NCBI RefSeq assembly: GCF_004402215.1
Contig: NZ_SOEZ01000054.1
Coordinates: 119,913-183,912 of the forward strand
Length of the DNA: 64,000 nucleotides
DNA from: Cryobacterium tagatosivorans
GTDB lineage: Bacteria > Actinomycetota > Actinomycetes > Actinomycetales > Microbacteriaceae
Direction of reading: 5' to 3'
The notes under the pieces are model-generated. The model was not told the origin of the DNA. It searched no databases and worked only from the letters and a program-made list of their open reading frames with translations. Numbering within the stretch: position 1 is the first letter of the stretch; every line of letters starts with the position of its first letter. The position numbers were made by a program, and so were the translations under genes. Of this stretch, positions 52,679 to 61,212 are shown in pieces.

Positions 52679-53638
52679 ATGCCTATCGCGTGGTCACAGA
52701 CGTCTCCCAGCCGCGTCATCCACGCCGACAACCTCGAGGTGCTCCCCGGGCTGCCGGACGAGTCATTCACGCTCATCTACCTCGACCCGCCGTTCAACAC
52801 GGGCCGCGTGCAGAACCGGCGCACGACGACATCCGTGCGGCTGGCGGCAACGCCGGCCGGCGAGGCCCTGGGCGCTCGGGCGGCCGGCACCATCACCGGC
52901 TTCAAGGGCCAGCTGTACGAGCGGATCAAGGGTGACCTGCTCGGCTACGACGACCAGTTCGAGGACTACTGGGCCTTCCTGGAGCCGCGGCTGATCGAGG
53001 CCTGGCGCCTGCTCGCCGACGACGGCACGCTCTACCTGCACCTGGACTACCGGGAGGCGCACTACGCCAAGGTGCTGCTCGACGCGCTTTTCGGCCGGGA
53101 CTGCTTCCTCAACGAGCTGATCTGGGCCTACGACTACGGCGCGAAGTCGAAGAACCGCTGGCCGACCAAGCACGACACGATCCTCGTCTACGTGAAGAAC
53201 CCGGCCCGGTACTATTTCGACTCGACCACGGTCGACCGCGAACCGTATATGGCGCCCGGACTGGTCACGCCCGAGAAGGTCGCCCGCGGCAAGCTGCCGA
53301 CGGATGTCTGGTGGCACACGATCGTGTCGCCCACGGGCAAGGAGAAGACCGGGTACCCCACGCAGAAGCCGATCGGCATCCTGCGCCGGATGATCCAGGC
53401 CTCCAGCCGCGAGGGCGACTGGGTGCTCGACTTCTTCGCCGGCAGCGGCACCACCGGCGCGGTGGCGGCATCGCTCGGCCGGCGGTTCGTACTCGTGGAC
53501 CAGAACCCCGAGTCGATCGCGGTCATGCGCACCCGGTTCGCGCCGCTGCCAGACGTCGAGTTCGTCGAGCCCCCGGGGGCAGAGCGTGCCCCGGCCGCGG
53601 ACGCCGCGCTTGCCCCGACCCCGGAGGCGACACGATGA
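52679..53638 (+). CDS. Orphan site-specific DNA methyltransferase (beta class)
   Basis: A 319-residue amino-methyltransferase. The catalytic motif IV, LIYLDPPFNTG (about residues 31-41), comes first and the SAM-binding DFFAGSGTTGAVAASLG (about residues 249-265) near the C-terminus, the beta-class order shared with CcrM-type enzymes. The long insert with YDYGAKSKNRWPTKHDTILVY may hold target recognition. No restriction nuclease is nearby, so it is a solitary methylase. Its stop overlaps the ATG of an LLM oxidoreductase as ATGA. The recognition sequence is unknown. Confidence 0.92.
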   Translation: MPIAWSQTSPSRVIHADNLEVLPGLPDESFTLIYLDPPFNTGRVQNRRTTTSVRLAATPAGEALGARAAGTITGFKGQLYERIKGDLLGYDDQFEDYWAFLEPRLIEAWRLLADDGTLYLHLDYREAHYAKVLLDALFGRDCFLNELIWAYDYGAKSKNRWPTKHDTILVYVKNPARYYFDSTTVDREPYMAPGLVTPEKVARGKLPTDVWWHTIVSPTGKEKTGYPTQKPIGILRRMIQASSREGDWVLDFFAGSGTTGAVAASLGRRFVLVDQNPESIAVMRTRFAPLPDVEFVEPPGAERAPAADAALAPTPEATR

Positions 53639-54561
53639 GACTGCGCATCTTCACCGAACCGCAGCAGGGCGGCAGCTACGACGACATCCTCGCCGTCGCG
53701 CAGGCCACGGAGTCGCTCGGCTTCGACGCGTTCTTCCGCTCCGACCACTACCTCGCGATGGGCGACCACGCCTCGGGCCTCCCCGGCCCCACCGACGCCT
53801 GGACTACCCTGGCCGGCCTCGCCCGCGAGACGAAGCGCATCCGCCTCGGCACCCTGGTCTCGTCGGTGACCTACCGTCCGCCGGGGATCCTCGCGATCCA
53901 GGTGGCCCAGGTCGACCAGATGTCGGGCGGGCGGGTCGAGCTCGGCCTCGGCACCGGCTGGTTCGAGAAGGAGCACCTCGCCTACGGCATCCCGTTCCCG
54001 CGCAAGCGTTTCGGCATGCTCGAGGAGCAGCTCGAGATCGTCACAGGCCTGTGGGGGACCCCGGTCGGCGAGAGCTACAGCTTCGCCGGTGAGCACTACA
54101 CGCTCGTCGATTCCCCCGCTTTGCCCAAGCCCGCGCAGGCGCGCGTCCCGGTGATCGTCGGCGGCGGCGGGGCCAGGCGCACCCCGGCCCTCGCCGCCCG
54201 CTTCGCCACCGAGTTCAACCTGCCGTTCCCCGAGTTCGCGGATGTCCCGGGCAAGTTCGCCGGCGTCCGCGCGGCCTGTGAGGCCATCGGCCGCAACCCG
54301 CACGAGCTCGTCTACTCGGCGGCCCTGATCGCCGTCGCGGGGCGGGACGAGGCCGAGTTCTGCCGCCGGGCCGCCGCGGTCGGCCGCGAGCCGGCCGAAC
54401 TGCGCGAGCACGGCGTGGCCGGCACCGCCTCCGAGATCGTCGACCGGCTGGGCGCCCTCGCCGCGGACGGCGTGGAGTGCGTCTACCTGCAGATCATGGA
54501 CCTGTCCGACCTCGACCACCTGGACTTCATCGCCCGCGAGGTCGTGCCCCAGCTCGACTGA
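53635..54561 (+). CDS. LLM-class F420-dependent oxidoreductase
   Basis: A 308-residue luciferase-like TIM barrel. F420-type pieces are ESLGFDAFFRSDHYLAMGDHASGLPGPTDAWTTLAGLARETKRIRLGTLVSSVTYRPPGILA and MSGGRVELGLGTGWFEKEHLAYGIPFP, then VPVIVGGGGARRTPALAARFATEFNLPF. Substrate unknown. It overlaps the DNA methyltransferase gene by four bases, so translation is coupled to an apparently unrelated function. Confidence 0.92.
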   Translation: MRLRIFTEPQQGGSYDDILAVAQATESLGFDAFFRSDHYLAMGDHASGLPGPTDAWTTLAGLARETKRIRLGTLVSSVTYRPPGILAIQVAQVDQMSGGRVELGLGTGWFEKEHLAYGIPFPRKRFGMLEEQLEIVTGLWGTPVGESYSFAGEHYTLVDSPALPKPAQARVPVIVGGGGARRTPALAARFATEFNLPFPEFADVPGKFAGVRAACEAIGRNPHELVYSAALIAVAGRDEAEFCRRAAAVGREPAELREHGVAGTASEIVDRLGALAADGVECVYLQIMDLSDLDHLDFIAREVVPQLD

Positions 54562-54581
54562 GCCCGACTGGCCGCACCAAT

Positions 54582-54661
54582 CGGTGGTCGAGCTTGACCG
54601 TCGGTGGTCGAGCGTGTCGAGACCCCAGCTCGATCACCGGTGGCCGAGCCCGTCGGGGCCC
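54582..54661. repeat. Three copies of the GGTGGTCGAG dispersed repeat
   Basis: Copies start at 54582, 54603 and 54639, each beginning GGTGG(T/C)CGAGC and continuing with a variable TGTCGAGACC-like end. They fill the space between the convergent LLM gene and the DUF7715-like gene and reach into the 3' end of the latter. Confidence 0.8.
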
Positions 54662-55047
54662 GGTGCCGATGGACGTCGCCGAATGCTGATCCTGTCGTAG
54701 GACCGCTCGAGGATCGCACCCGTCGGCCATCCCGCGATGAGGGCCAGTTGATCCCGCGCGAGCCCCTCGGCATCCGCGGGGTCCCAGCCCTGGGCGGAGA
54801 GCCCGGATGCGAGTGCAGCGACGTAGTCGCCGACCGTGAAGCCGGGAATCTCAGCGATCCGCGCAGTTGTCGTCGCGCGCCGGGAGCTCAGGCCGGCGAA
54901 TCCACGGGAGCAGCCGCAACCGCACTCCGGGTGGACGCTGTCGCAGTCGCAGGGTTCCTGGATCGTCACCAACTCACCTTCGACGCACCAGTGATAGTCG
55001 TCTTCTCGAGTGCCCTGGGACAGGGAAGTCGCCACGAGAACGTTCAT
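54634..55047 (-). CDS. DUF7715-like cysteine-rich protein of unknown function
   Basis: A 137-residue protein. It begins NVLVATSLSQGTREDDYHWCVEGELV, continues with a cysteine cluster CDCDSVHPECGCGCSRGF (about residues 33-50) that could bind a metal, then FAGLSSRRATTTARI and a helical part. I recall this pattern as an actinobacterial family of unknown function. AGGAGG precedes the ATG at 55047. The C-terminal codons run into the dispersed-repeat copy at 54639-54661, which may have altered the tail (RRRPSAPGPDGLGHR). Confidence 0.78.
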   Translation of the reverse strand: MNVLVATSLSQGTREDDYHWCVEGELVTIQEPCDCDSVHPECGCGCSRGFAGLSSRRATTTARIAEIPGFTVGDYVAALASGLSAQGWDPADAEGLARDQLALIAGWPTGAILERSYDRISIRRRPSAPGPDGLGHR

Positions 55048-55260
55048 GTCGCTTCCTCCTTGGTTGGGAATCATGCGACTGTTCTATCCCCACCGTCGGA
55101 CATTCCCCGGCGCCCTCGCACCCAAAGCAGGACGGATCGTCGGCGCGTCATCGACGACCGGACGGACTCGCCGGCTTCAGGCCTTCGGTCCGGTTTTCGC
55201 GGCCATGCTCCCGGAGGAAGGGTGTCGAGACCCGCCACGGGCCAGCGCCCGGTGCCCGGC

Positions 55261-56286
55261 CTACGCGGAGTCGCGCACCACGAGGTACGTCGGCATGATG
55301 GTGCGGTGCGGAACGCCCGTGTCCCCGCTCAGCAGCCGCAGCAGCATGTCGGCCATGGCGAAGCCCATCTCCTCGGACGGCTGGCTCACGGTCGTCAGCG
55401 GCACGGCGGCGGATGTCGCTGCCGGGCTGTCGTCGAATCCCACGATCGCCACGTCCCGCGGCACGGCCCGTCCCTGCTCGCGCAGCACGTCGAGCACCCC
55501 GGTCGCCATGAGGTCGCTCGCCACGAAGAGGGCGTCGACGTCGGGGCAGCGCTCGAGCAGCCGTCGGGTGGCCGCCGCGGCCCCGGCGGCCGTGAAGTCG
55601 GCGTGCTCGATCGCATCCGTGGCCAGGCCGGCGCGTTCGAGCGTGCGCAGGAACCCGGCGAGCCGGTCGATGCCGGCCGGCATGTCGACCGGCCCGGTGA
55701 TCGAGCCGATGCGGCGGCGGCCGAGGTCCAACAGGTGCTGGGTGCCCGTCTCGGCGCCGGCCGCGTTGTCGACGTCGACGAAATAGGCCGTGGTGTCCGC
55801 GGCGCTCGGACGCCCGCCGAAGACGGCCGGCATGGTCGACTCGAGTTCGGCCACGAATTCGTCGCCCGTGTGGTGGGACACGATCAGGGCCCCGTCGGCG
55901 CTGCCCGACCGCAGGTAGCGCATGGTCTTGTGCCGGGGGTCGCTCGAGGCGACGAGCAGGTTGAGCGTGTAGTCGCTTTCCTCCAGCCGGCGGGTGATGC
56001 CCTGCACGACGGCCGCGAAGTAGGGATCCCCGAAGAACCGGGTCATGTCCTCGGGCACGACGAGGGCCACGGCCTGGGTCTGGCGGTTGGCGAGCGAGCG
56101 GGCGGCCCGGTTGGGCACGTAGTGCAGCCGGTCGATCGCAGCATTCACGGCGGCGACGATCTCCGGGCTCACCCTGGTCGAGCCGTTCACGACCCGGCTC
56201 ACGGTCGCCCGGGAGACGCCGGCCTCCGCGGCCACCATCTCCAGGGTCGGCTGCGCCGGACGCGCCTGGCGCACTGCGGTTGTCAT
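55261..56286 (-). CDS. cebR: LacI family regulator, CebR-like
   Basis: A 341-residue LacI/GalR repressor. The HTH (PTLEMVAAEAGVSRATVSRVVNGSTRVSPEI, about residues 13-43) precedes the hinge ARSLANRQ and the sugar-binding domain (VALVVPEDMTRFFGDPYFAAVVQGI, DALFVASDLMATGVLDVL, AIVGFDDSPAATSAAVPLTTV). It follows bglC by 55 bases on the same strand, at the end of a transporter-glucosidase operon. The CebR assignment rests on this order and on TGAGAGCGCTCTCA operators, similar to the TGGGAGCGCTCCCA box of Streptomyces CebR. Confidence 0.88.
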   Translation of the reverse strand: MTTAVRQARPAQPTLEMVAAEAGVSRATVSRVVNGSTRVSPEIVAAVNAAIDRLHYVPNRAARSLANRQTQAVALVVPEDMTRFFGDPYFAAVVQGITRRLEESDYTLNLLVASSDPRHKTMRYLRSGSADGALIVSHHTGDEFVAELESTMPAVFGGRPSAADTTAYFVDVDNAAGAETGTQHLLDLGRRRIGSITGPVDMPAGIDRLAGFLRTLERAGLATDAIEHADFTAAGAAAATRRLLERCPDVDALFVASDLMATGVLDVLREQGRAVPRDVAIVGFDDSPAATSAAVPLTTVSQPSEEMGFAMADMLLRLLSGDTGVPHRTIMPTYLVVRDSA

Positions 56287-56341
56287 GGCGCCAGTCTATT
56301 TGCGCACACCGGGTGCCCGACCCCTGCCGGTGGCCCCGGTC

Positions 56342-57799
56342 TCAGGAGAGCGCCCGGTCCCGGATGATTTTCGCGTAGGCCAGTCCGCTGTCCTTGACGG
56401 TCCGCTCCTGCGTCTCGTAGTCGACGCGTACGATCCCGAAACGCTTCTCGTAGCCCCACGCCCACTCGAAGTTGTCCAGCAGCGACCAGTAGAAGTAGCC
56501 GTGCACCGGGACGCCCTCATCGATGGCGTCGAGGATGGCCGACAGGTGCGACCGGAGGAACTCGGTGCGCTCGACATCGCGCACCCGCCCGTCCGCGTCG
56601 ACGGTGTCGTCGTAGGCGGCACCGTTCTCGGTCACGTAGATCTTCGTGCCGGCCGGCCGGGTGTACTCACGGTCCACGCGCAGCAGCAGCTCGCGCAGGC
56701 CGTCCGGCTGCACCTCCCACTCCATCGCGGTCAGCGGCAGCCCCTGCGGGTGGTTGAACACGCCGTCGGCCGCGGGGAAGGGCGAACTCGTCGCCCGGCC
56801 GGTCGGGGCCTGGGCGAGCAGCGGATGCTCCGCCGGCCGGTCGCTGACCAGCTCGCCGTGGTAGTAATTCACGCCCAGGGCGTCGATCGGCTGGCTGATC
56901 CGGGCGAGGTCCCCGTCGCGGATGACCTCGGCGAGGCCGAGCCCGGCGACATCGGCGAGCAGGTCGGCCGGGTAGGCGCCGCGGAAGATCGGGTCGAGGA
57001 AGAACCGGTTGAACTGGCCGTCGATGCGCCGGGCGGCATCGAGGTCGCCGGGGCTGGTCGGGTCGACCGGCTTGGCGACGGTCAGGTTGAGCGTGATGCC
57101 GAGCTCGAGCTTCGGGTCGCGTTCGCGCAGCGCCTCGACGGCGAGGCCGTGGCCGAGCAGGAGGTGGTGGCCGGCGGCGAGCCCGGCCGGCTTGCTCTGC
57201 CGGCCGGGCGCGTGAACGCCGGCCGTGTAGCTGAGGAACGACGAGCACCACGGCTCGTTGAGCGTCGTCCACACGCCGACGCGGTCGCCGAGGGCCTCGT
57301 GCACGTTCAGGGCGTAGTCGCGGAAGAGGAACGACGTGTCGCGGGCGGCCCAGCCGCCCTTCTCCTCGAGCGCCTGGGGCAGGTCCCAGTGGTGAAGGGT
57401 CAGCCACGGTTTGATGCCAGCGGCGAGCAGCTCGTCGACCAGGCGCGAGTAGAAGTCGAGTCCCTTCGGGTTGACCGGGCCGCCGTCGGGCTGCACGCGC
57501 GACCACGACGTGGAGAACCGGTAGGTCTGCAGTCCCAGGTCCTTCATCAGCGCCACGTCGCCCTGGTAGCGGTGGTAGTGATCGCACGCGGTCTCGCCGC
57601 TTTCGCCGTTGATCACGGCCCCCGGAACGCGGCTGAAGGCGTCCCAGATCGAATCGGTGCGACCGTCCTCGTGGGTCGCGCCCTCGATCTGGTAGGCGGC
57701 CGTGGCCGCGCCGAAGAGGAATCCTGCCGGGAAGGCGCGGGCGTCTGTAGTAGTCATGTCCTCATTCTTAGTCACTGTCGAGTGTTCCCGCACGGTCAT
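56342..57799 (-). CDS. bglC: GH1 beta-glucosidase
   Basis: A 485-residue family 1 glycoside hydrolase without signal peptide, so it cleaves imported beta-glucosides in the cytosol. It shows FPAGFLFGAATAAYQIEGA, the acid/base E182 in TTLNEPW, nucleophile E391 in YVTENG and the C-terminal WSLLDNFEWAWGYEKRFGIV. The ATG at 57799 overlaps the permease stop as ATGA; an ATG at 57757 is the alternative and would drop 14 non-conserved residues. It ends the catabolic part of a cebEFG-bglC-type operon. Confidence 0.95.
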   Translation of the reverse strand: MTVREHSTVTKNEDMTTTDARAFPAGFLFGAATAAYQIEGATHEDGRTDSIWDAFSRVPGAVINGESGETACDHYHRYQGDVALMKDLGLQTYRFSTSWSRVQPDGGPVNPKGLDFYSRLVDELLAAGIKPWLTLHHWDLPQALEEKGGWAARDTSFLFRDYALNVHEALGDRVGVWTTLNEPWCSSFLSYTAGVHAPGRQSKPAGLAAGHHLLLGHGLAVEALRERDPKLELGITLNLTVAKPVDPTSPGDLDAARRIDGQFNRFFLDPIFRGAYPADLLADVAGLGLAEVIRDGDLARISQPIDALGVNYYHGELVSDRPAEHPLLAQAPTGRATSSPFPAADGVFNHPQGLPLTAMEWEVQPDGLRELLLRVDREYTRPAGTKIYVTENGAAYDDTVDADGRVRDVERTEFLRSHLSAILDAIDEGVPVHGYFYWSLLDNFEWAWGYEKRFGIVRVDYETQERTVKDSGLAYAKIIRDRALS

Positions 57800-58641
57800 C
57801 CCTTGACCGCGCCCTGCATGATTCCGGCAACCAGTTGCCTGCCGAGGAAGACGAACACCAGGATCAGCGGGATGATCGACAGCACGACGCCGGCGAGCAC
57901 GAGCGAGTAGTCGACATAGAACGCCGCCTGGAGCTGCTGCAGCGCCACCGGGAGGGTCGGGTTGCCGGGGTCGAGCACGATGAAGGGCCAGAAGAAGTTG
58001 GTCCAGGTGCCGATGAAGGTGAACAGGGCCAGCATCGCGGCGGCCGGTCGTGCGGCGGGCAGGCCGACGTGCCAGAAGCTTCGGATCATCGACGCCCCGT
58101 CCATGCGCACGGCCTCGATCAGCTCGTCGGGAAGCGCGTCGCGCAGGTATTGGGTCATCCAGAACACGCCGAAAGCGGTCACCATGCCCGGCGCGATGAC
58201 GGCCCAGAGGCTGCCGGTCCAGCCGAGGCGGGACATCACGATGAACAGCGGCACGATGCCCAGCTGGGTCGGCACGGCCATCGTGGCGATCACGAAGATG
58301 AGCAGGCCCTCGCGGCCGCGGAACTTCAGCTTGGCGAACGCGTAGCCGGCGAGGGTCGAAAACGCGACGACGCTGATGGCCACGCTGGTCGAGACGATGA
58401 TGCTGTTCAGCAACGCCGTCCAGAACGGGATGCTGTCGATCACCGTCGCCGCGTTGGCAATGAAGTTGCCCCCCGGGACCCACATCATGCCGTTCTTGTT
58501 GATCGCCGCGGCGTCCTGGCTGCCGATCAGGAACGACCACCAGATCGGGAACGCCGAGCCCAGGAGCACCGCGATCAGGATGCCGTAGACCCAGAGTCCC
58601 GGCCGGCGGTCGTGGCCGCCGATCTGATTTTTCCTGCTCAT
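57796..58641 (-). CDS. cebG: Sugar ABC transporter permease (CebG/MalG-like)
   Basis: A 281-residue carbohydrate-importer permease with six helices, of the CUT1 MalG class. The EAA loop is DELIEAVRMDGASMIRSFWHVGLPAARPA (about residues 175-205). It overlaps bglC by four bases and partners the upstream CebF-like permease. The ATPase is not encoded in the window; in Streptomyces a shared MsiK-type ATPase serves such systems. Confidence 0.93.
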   Translation of the reverse strand: MSRKNQIGGHDRRPGLWVYGILIAVLLGSAFPIWWSFLIGSQDAAAINKNGMMWVPGGNFIANAATVIDSIPFWTALLNSIIVSTSVAISVVAFSTLAGYAFAKLKFRGREGLLIFVIATMAVPTQLGIVPLFIVMSRLGWTGSLWAVIAPGMVTAFGVFWMTQYLRDALPDELIEAVRMDGASMIRSFWHVGLPAARPAAAMLALFTFIGTWTNFFWPFIVLDPGNPTLPVALQQLQAAFYVDYSLVLAGVVLSIIPLILVFVFLGRQLVAGIMQGAVKG

Positions 58642-59612
58642 CGGGTGCCTTTCGTGCGGATACGCCGCTCAGTGGAGCCGGCAATCCGGCGGGTGATCAC
58701 GAAGTTGAGCACGGCGATCACGAGGATGATCAGGAAGAGGAGCCAGGCCACGGCCGATGCCCGGCCGAAGTTGCGCTGGCCCCAGCCGAGCTCGTAGATG
58801 TACAGGGTGAGGGTCTGCCACTGGCGGTTGGCGCCGCCCTGGCCGGCCGTGTCGAACATCCGCGGCTCGTCGAAGATCTGCAGCCCGCCGATAGTGGACG
58901 TGATGATCACGAAGATGATCACGGGACGCAGCAGCGGGATGGTGATCGACCAGAAGGTGCGCAGCCGATTGGCACCGTCGATGATCGCCGCCTCGTAGTA
59001 GTCGCGCGGGACGGCCTGCATGGCGGCCAGGAAGATCAGCGCGTTGTAGCCGGTCCAGCGGAAGTTGACCATCGTGGCGATCGCGAGATGGCTGGGGATG
59101 ATGTCGACGTGCCAGCGGATCGGGTCGATGCCGAGGCCGCCGAGGATCTCGTTGATCAGCCCGAACCGGTCGCCGAACATGTTGCTGAAGATGAGGGCCA
59201 CGGCCACGGGCGCAACGACATAGGGCAGCAGCACGCCCATGCGCCACAGGGTTTTGGCCCGCAGGTTGTAGTCGAGGAAGGCGGCGATGCCGATCGCGAG
59301 GAGCACCTGGGGAACGCTGGAGAGCAGGAAGATGCTGAACGTGTTGCGCAGCGAGGTCCAGAAGTACGGCTGGCTGAGCACGGTGACGTAGTTATCGACT
59401 CCGACGAAGTCACCCTGGCCGCCGATCAGGTTCCAGTCGTGCACGGAGACCCAGGCCGTGTACAGCAGGGGGAAGAGGCCCACGAGCCCGAAGAGCACGA
59501 AGAACGGCGAGATGTAGAGGTAGGGGGAAAGGCGCACATCCCAGCGGCTGAGCCGGTGGCTGATGGCAATGCGACGGATGCTGCGGGCATCGGCCTTGAT
59601 CGCGACGGTCAT
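58638..59612 (-). CDS. cebF: Sugar ABC transporter permease (CebF/MalF-like)
   Basis: A 324-residue CUT1 permease of the MalF class with six helices after a basic N-terminus. The EAA loop is YYEAAIIDGANRLRTFWSITIPLLRPV (about residues 220-246). It overlaps the cebG start by four bases. A 126-base gap with a strong hairpin separates it from the binding-protein gene upstream. Confidence 0.93.
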   Translation of the reverse strand: MTVAIKADARSIRRIAISHRLSRWDVRLSPYLYISPFFVLFGLVGLFPLLYTAWVSVHDWNLIGGQGDFVGVDNYVTVLSQPYFWTSLRNTFSIFLLSSVPQVLLAIGIAAFLDYNLRAKTLWRMGVLLPYVVAPVAVALIFSNMFGDRFGLINEILGGLGIDPIRWHVDIIPSHLAIATMVNFRWTGYNALIFLAAMQAVPRDYYEAAIIDGANRLRTFWSITIPLLRPVIIFVIITSTIGGLQIFDEPRMFDTAGQGGANRQWQTLTLYIYELGWGQRNFGRASAVAWLLFLIILVIAVLNFVITRRIAGSTERRIRTKGTR

Positions 59613-59638
59613 GAGCGGTCCTTGAGTCTTGTTTCAGC

Positions 59639-59710
59639 GGTGGTCGAGCCTGGCGAGGGACCCGGTGGTCGAGCCTGTCCAGACCCGGTGGTCGGGCCTG
59701 CCGGGAAACC
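59639..59710. repeat. Three tandem copies of the GGTGGTCGAG dispersed repeat
   Basis: Copies begin at 59639, 59664 and 59687, each GGTGGTCG(A/G)GCCTG followed by a variable GACCC-type end. The third copy forms one arm of the hairpin at 59689-59725. They lie between cebE and cebF. Confidence 0.85.
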
Positions 59711-59725
59711 CGACAGGCCCGACCA
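59689..59725 (-). terminator. Intra-operon hairpin after cebE
   Basis: A 17-bp stem with one mismatch (59689-59705 with 59709-59725) and a 3-nt loop starts 13 bases downstream of the cebE stop. Position and strength match the hairpin behind rhaS, so it probably protects or partly terminates the binding-protein mRNA. One arm is built from the GGTGGTCGAG repeat. Confidence 0.75.
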
Positions 59726-59738
59726 GCAAGCGGCGGTT

Positions 59739-61022
59739 CTAGCCGAGCGCCTTGACGTCGGCGACAAACTGCTCCCACGACTTGTCGGGAGTCATCAGGC
59801 CGTCTTCGACGCGGGTGAGGGCCTGCTGCATCGCGTCATTGATCGCGAAGTAGTGCGCACCCTTGAACGGGGTCACCTCGACCGCAGCGGCGCGGTTGGC
59901 CAGGATCTGCCCGGTCGGCGCGTTGTTGAAGAACTCGTTCGTCGCGCCCAGCAGCTCATCGCTTTCCAGCGCCGCGCGCTGGCTCGGGAAGGTGCCCTTC
60001 GACGCGAACGCCTGGAGCTGCTGCTCCGGGGCGGTGAGCCAGGCGGCCAGCTTCTGGGCCTCTTCCTGGTGCTTCGACTGGTTGGGAACTGTCAGGTACG
60101 AGCCGCCCCAGTTGCCGCCGCCGCCGGGGAAGGTGTCGGCGACGTCCCAGCCGGTGACTCCCTCTGCATTGCCGGAGATCACGCCGAGCATCCAGCCCGG
60201 GCAGAGCATGGTCGCGAAGCCGTCGTTCTGGAAGCTGGCGGTCCAGTCGTCGCTCCACTGCGAGAGGTGAGCGGAGAGCGAGCCGCTGGCCTCGAGCACG
60301 CTGGTGTACGCCTCCTTCACCTCCGGGTTCTTGGTGGCGATGATGGTGCCGTCCGCCTTCTCGTAGGCGTTCGGCATCTGGTTGACGACGCCCTGCCAGG
60401 TGGCTCCGGCCGAGTCGAACCAGGGCACGTCAGTGCCGGCGGCGTCGAACTTCGCGCCGGCGGCGTAGTAGCTCTCCCAGCTGGTGCCGAGCATCTTGGC
60501 GACCTCGGCACGGTCGGTGGGCAGCCCGGCTGCGGCGAACAGGTCGGAGCGGTAGCAAACGCTCTCCGGGCCGATGTCGGTGCCGTAGCCGATCAGGCGA
60601 CCGTCGGCATCCGTTGCGGCCTTTTCCTTCCAGTCCAGCCAGCGGCCGGCGACGTCGGCCGAGGCCAGGTCGACGAACTGGTCGGAGTACTGCAGCAGCT
60701 CGGGCAGCCAGTCGACTTCGATGGCCTCGATGTCGCTGAGTCCGCTGCCGGCCGCGAGGCGAGTGGTGAGGTTGTCGCGCGCCTCGTTGGAGGTTGCGGC
60801 CTTCTTGTGCTTGATGGTGACGTTCGGGTTGGCGTCCTCGTACTGGCCGAAGAGGTCGTCGTAGCCGAACTCGTTGAACGTGGCGACGGTCAGGGTGACC
60901 TTTCCGTCGTACGTCTTGCCTGGGTCGGTGCCGGCCGAACAGCCGGTGGCGATGAGGGCGATGGATGCTGCGCCGGCGATGGCGGCGGCAACTGTGGTGC
61001 GCGGGAAACGCTTCACGGTCAC
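59739..61022 (-). CDS. cebE: Sugar ABC transporter substrate-binding lipoprotein (CebE-like)
   Basis: A 427-residue extracellular binding protein of the CUT1 type. The signal peptide (VAAAIAGAASIALIATGC) ends with lipobox cysteine C28. The mature fold shows LTVATFNEFGYDDLFGQYEDANPNVTIKHK, EVDWLPELLQYSDQFVDLA and KLAAWLTAPEQQLQAFASKGTFPSQ. By context it binds a beta-glucoside such as cellobiose or gentiobiose, since the operon ends in a GH1 glucosidase. It is the first gene, preceded by two palindromic operators and a good promoter. Confidence 0.92.
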   Translation of the reverse strand: MTVKRFPRTTVAAAIAGAASIALIATGCSAGTDPGKTYDGKVTLTVATFNEFGYDDLFGQYEDANPNVTIKHKKAATSNEARDNLTTRLAAGSGLSDIEAIEVDWLPELLQYSDQFVDLASADVAGRWLDWKEKAATDADGRLIGYGTDIGPESVCYRSDLFAAAGLPTDRAEVAKMLGTSWESYYAAGAKFDAAGTDVPWFDSAGATWQGVVNQMPNAYEKADGTIIATKNPEVKEAYTSVLEASGSLSAHLSQWSDDWTASFQNDGFATMLCPGWMLGVISGNAEGVTGWDVADTFPGGGGNWGGSYLTVPNQSKHQEEAQKLAAWLTAPEQQLQAFASKGTFPSQRAALESDELLGATNEFFNNAPTGQILANRAAAVEVTPFKGAHYFAINDAMQQALTRVEDGLMTPDKSWEQFVADVKALG

Positions 61023-61090
61023 TCCTTTGTGTGCGTGGGTGTGGTGCGGGATGGGATGCGGGTGATCCTCGAAGAGCCCTCGGGAAACCG

Positions 61091-61161
61091 TGAGAGCGCT
61101 CTCACGAGCGTGAGAGTCAGGTTAGGCGACTCCCGCGCCTATTGTCAAGAGAGCGCTCTCA
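61091..61161 (-). promoter_or_regulatory. ceb operon promoter with two CebR-type operators
   Basis: On the minus strand, a perfect -35 TTGACA (61143-61148) and -10 TAACCT (61119-61124) are 18 bases apart. Operator O1, TGAGAGCGCTCTCA (61091-61104), is a perfect 14-bp palindrome at about +8 to +21. Operator O2, GAGAGCGCTCTC (61149-61160), abuts the -35 box. The centres are 57 bp apart. Occupancy of both would bracket the promoter. Confidence 0.88.
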
Positions 61162-61212
61162 CGAGTTTTCCAACAATCCCGGTTGGCCCACGCGGGGCGG
61201 GTGCCGGCGGGG

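Noticed and set aside
54582..54661. Three regularly spaced repeats as a possible mini-CRISPR
   Set aside because: The units are diverged, the spacing is irregular (21 and 36 bases), there are no unique spacers of constant length, and no cas genes are present. The same unit occurs elsewhere singly and inside genes.
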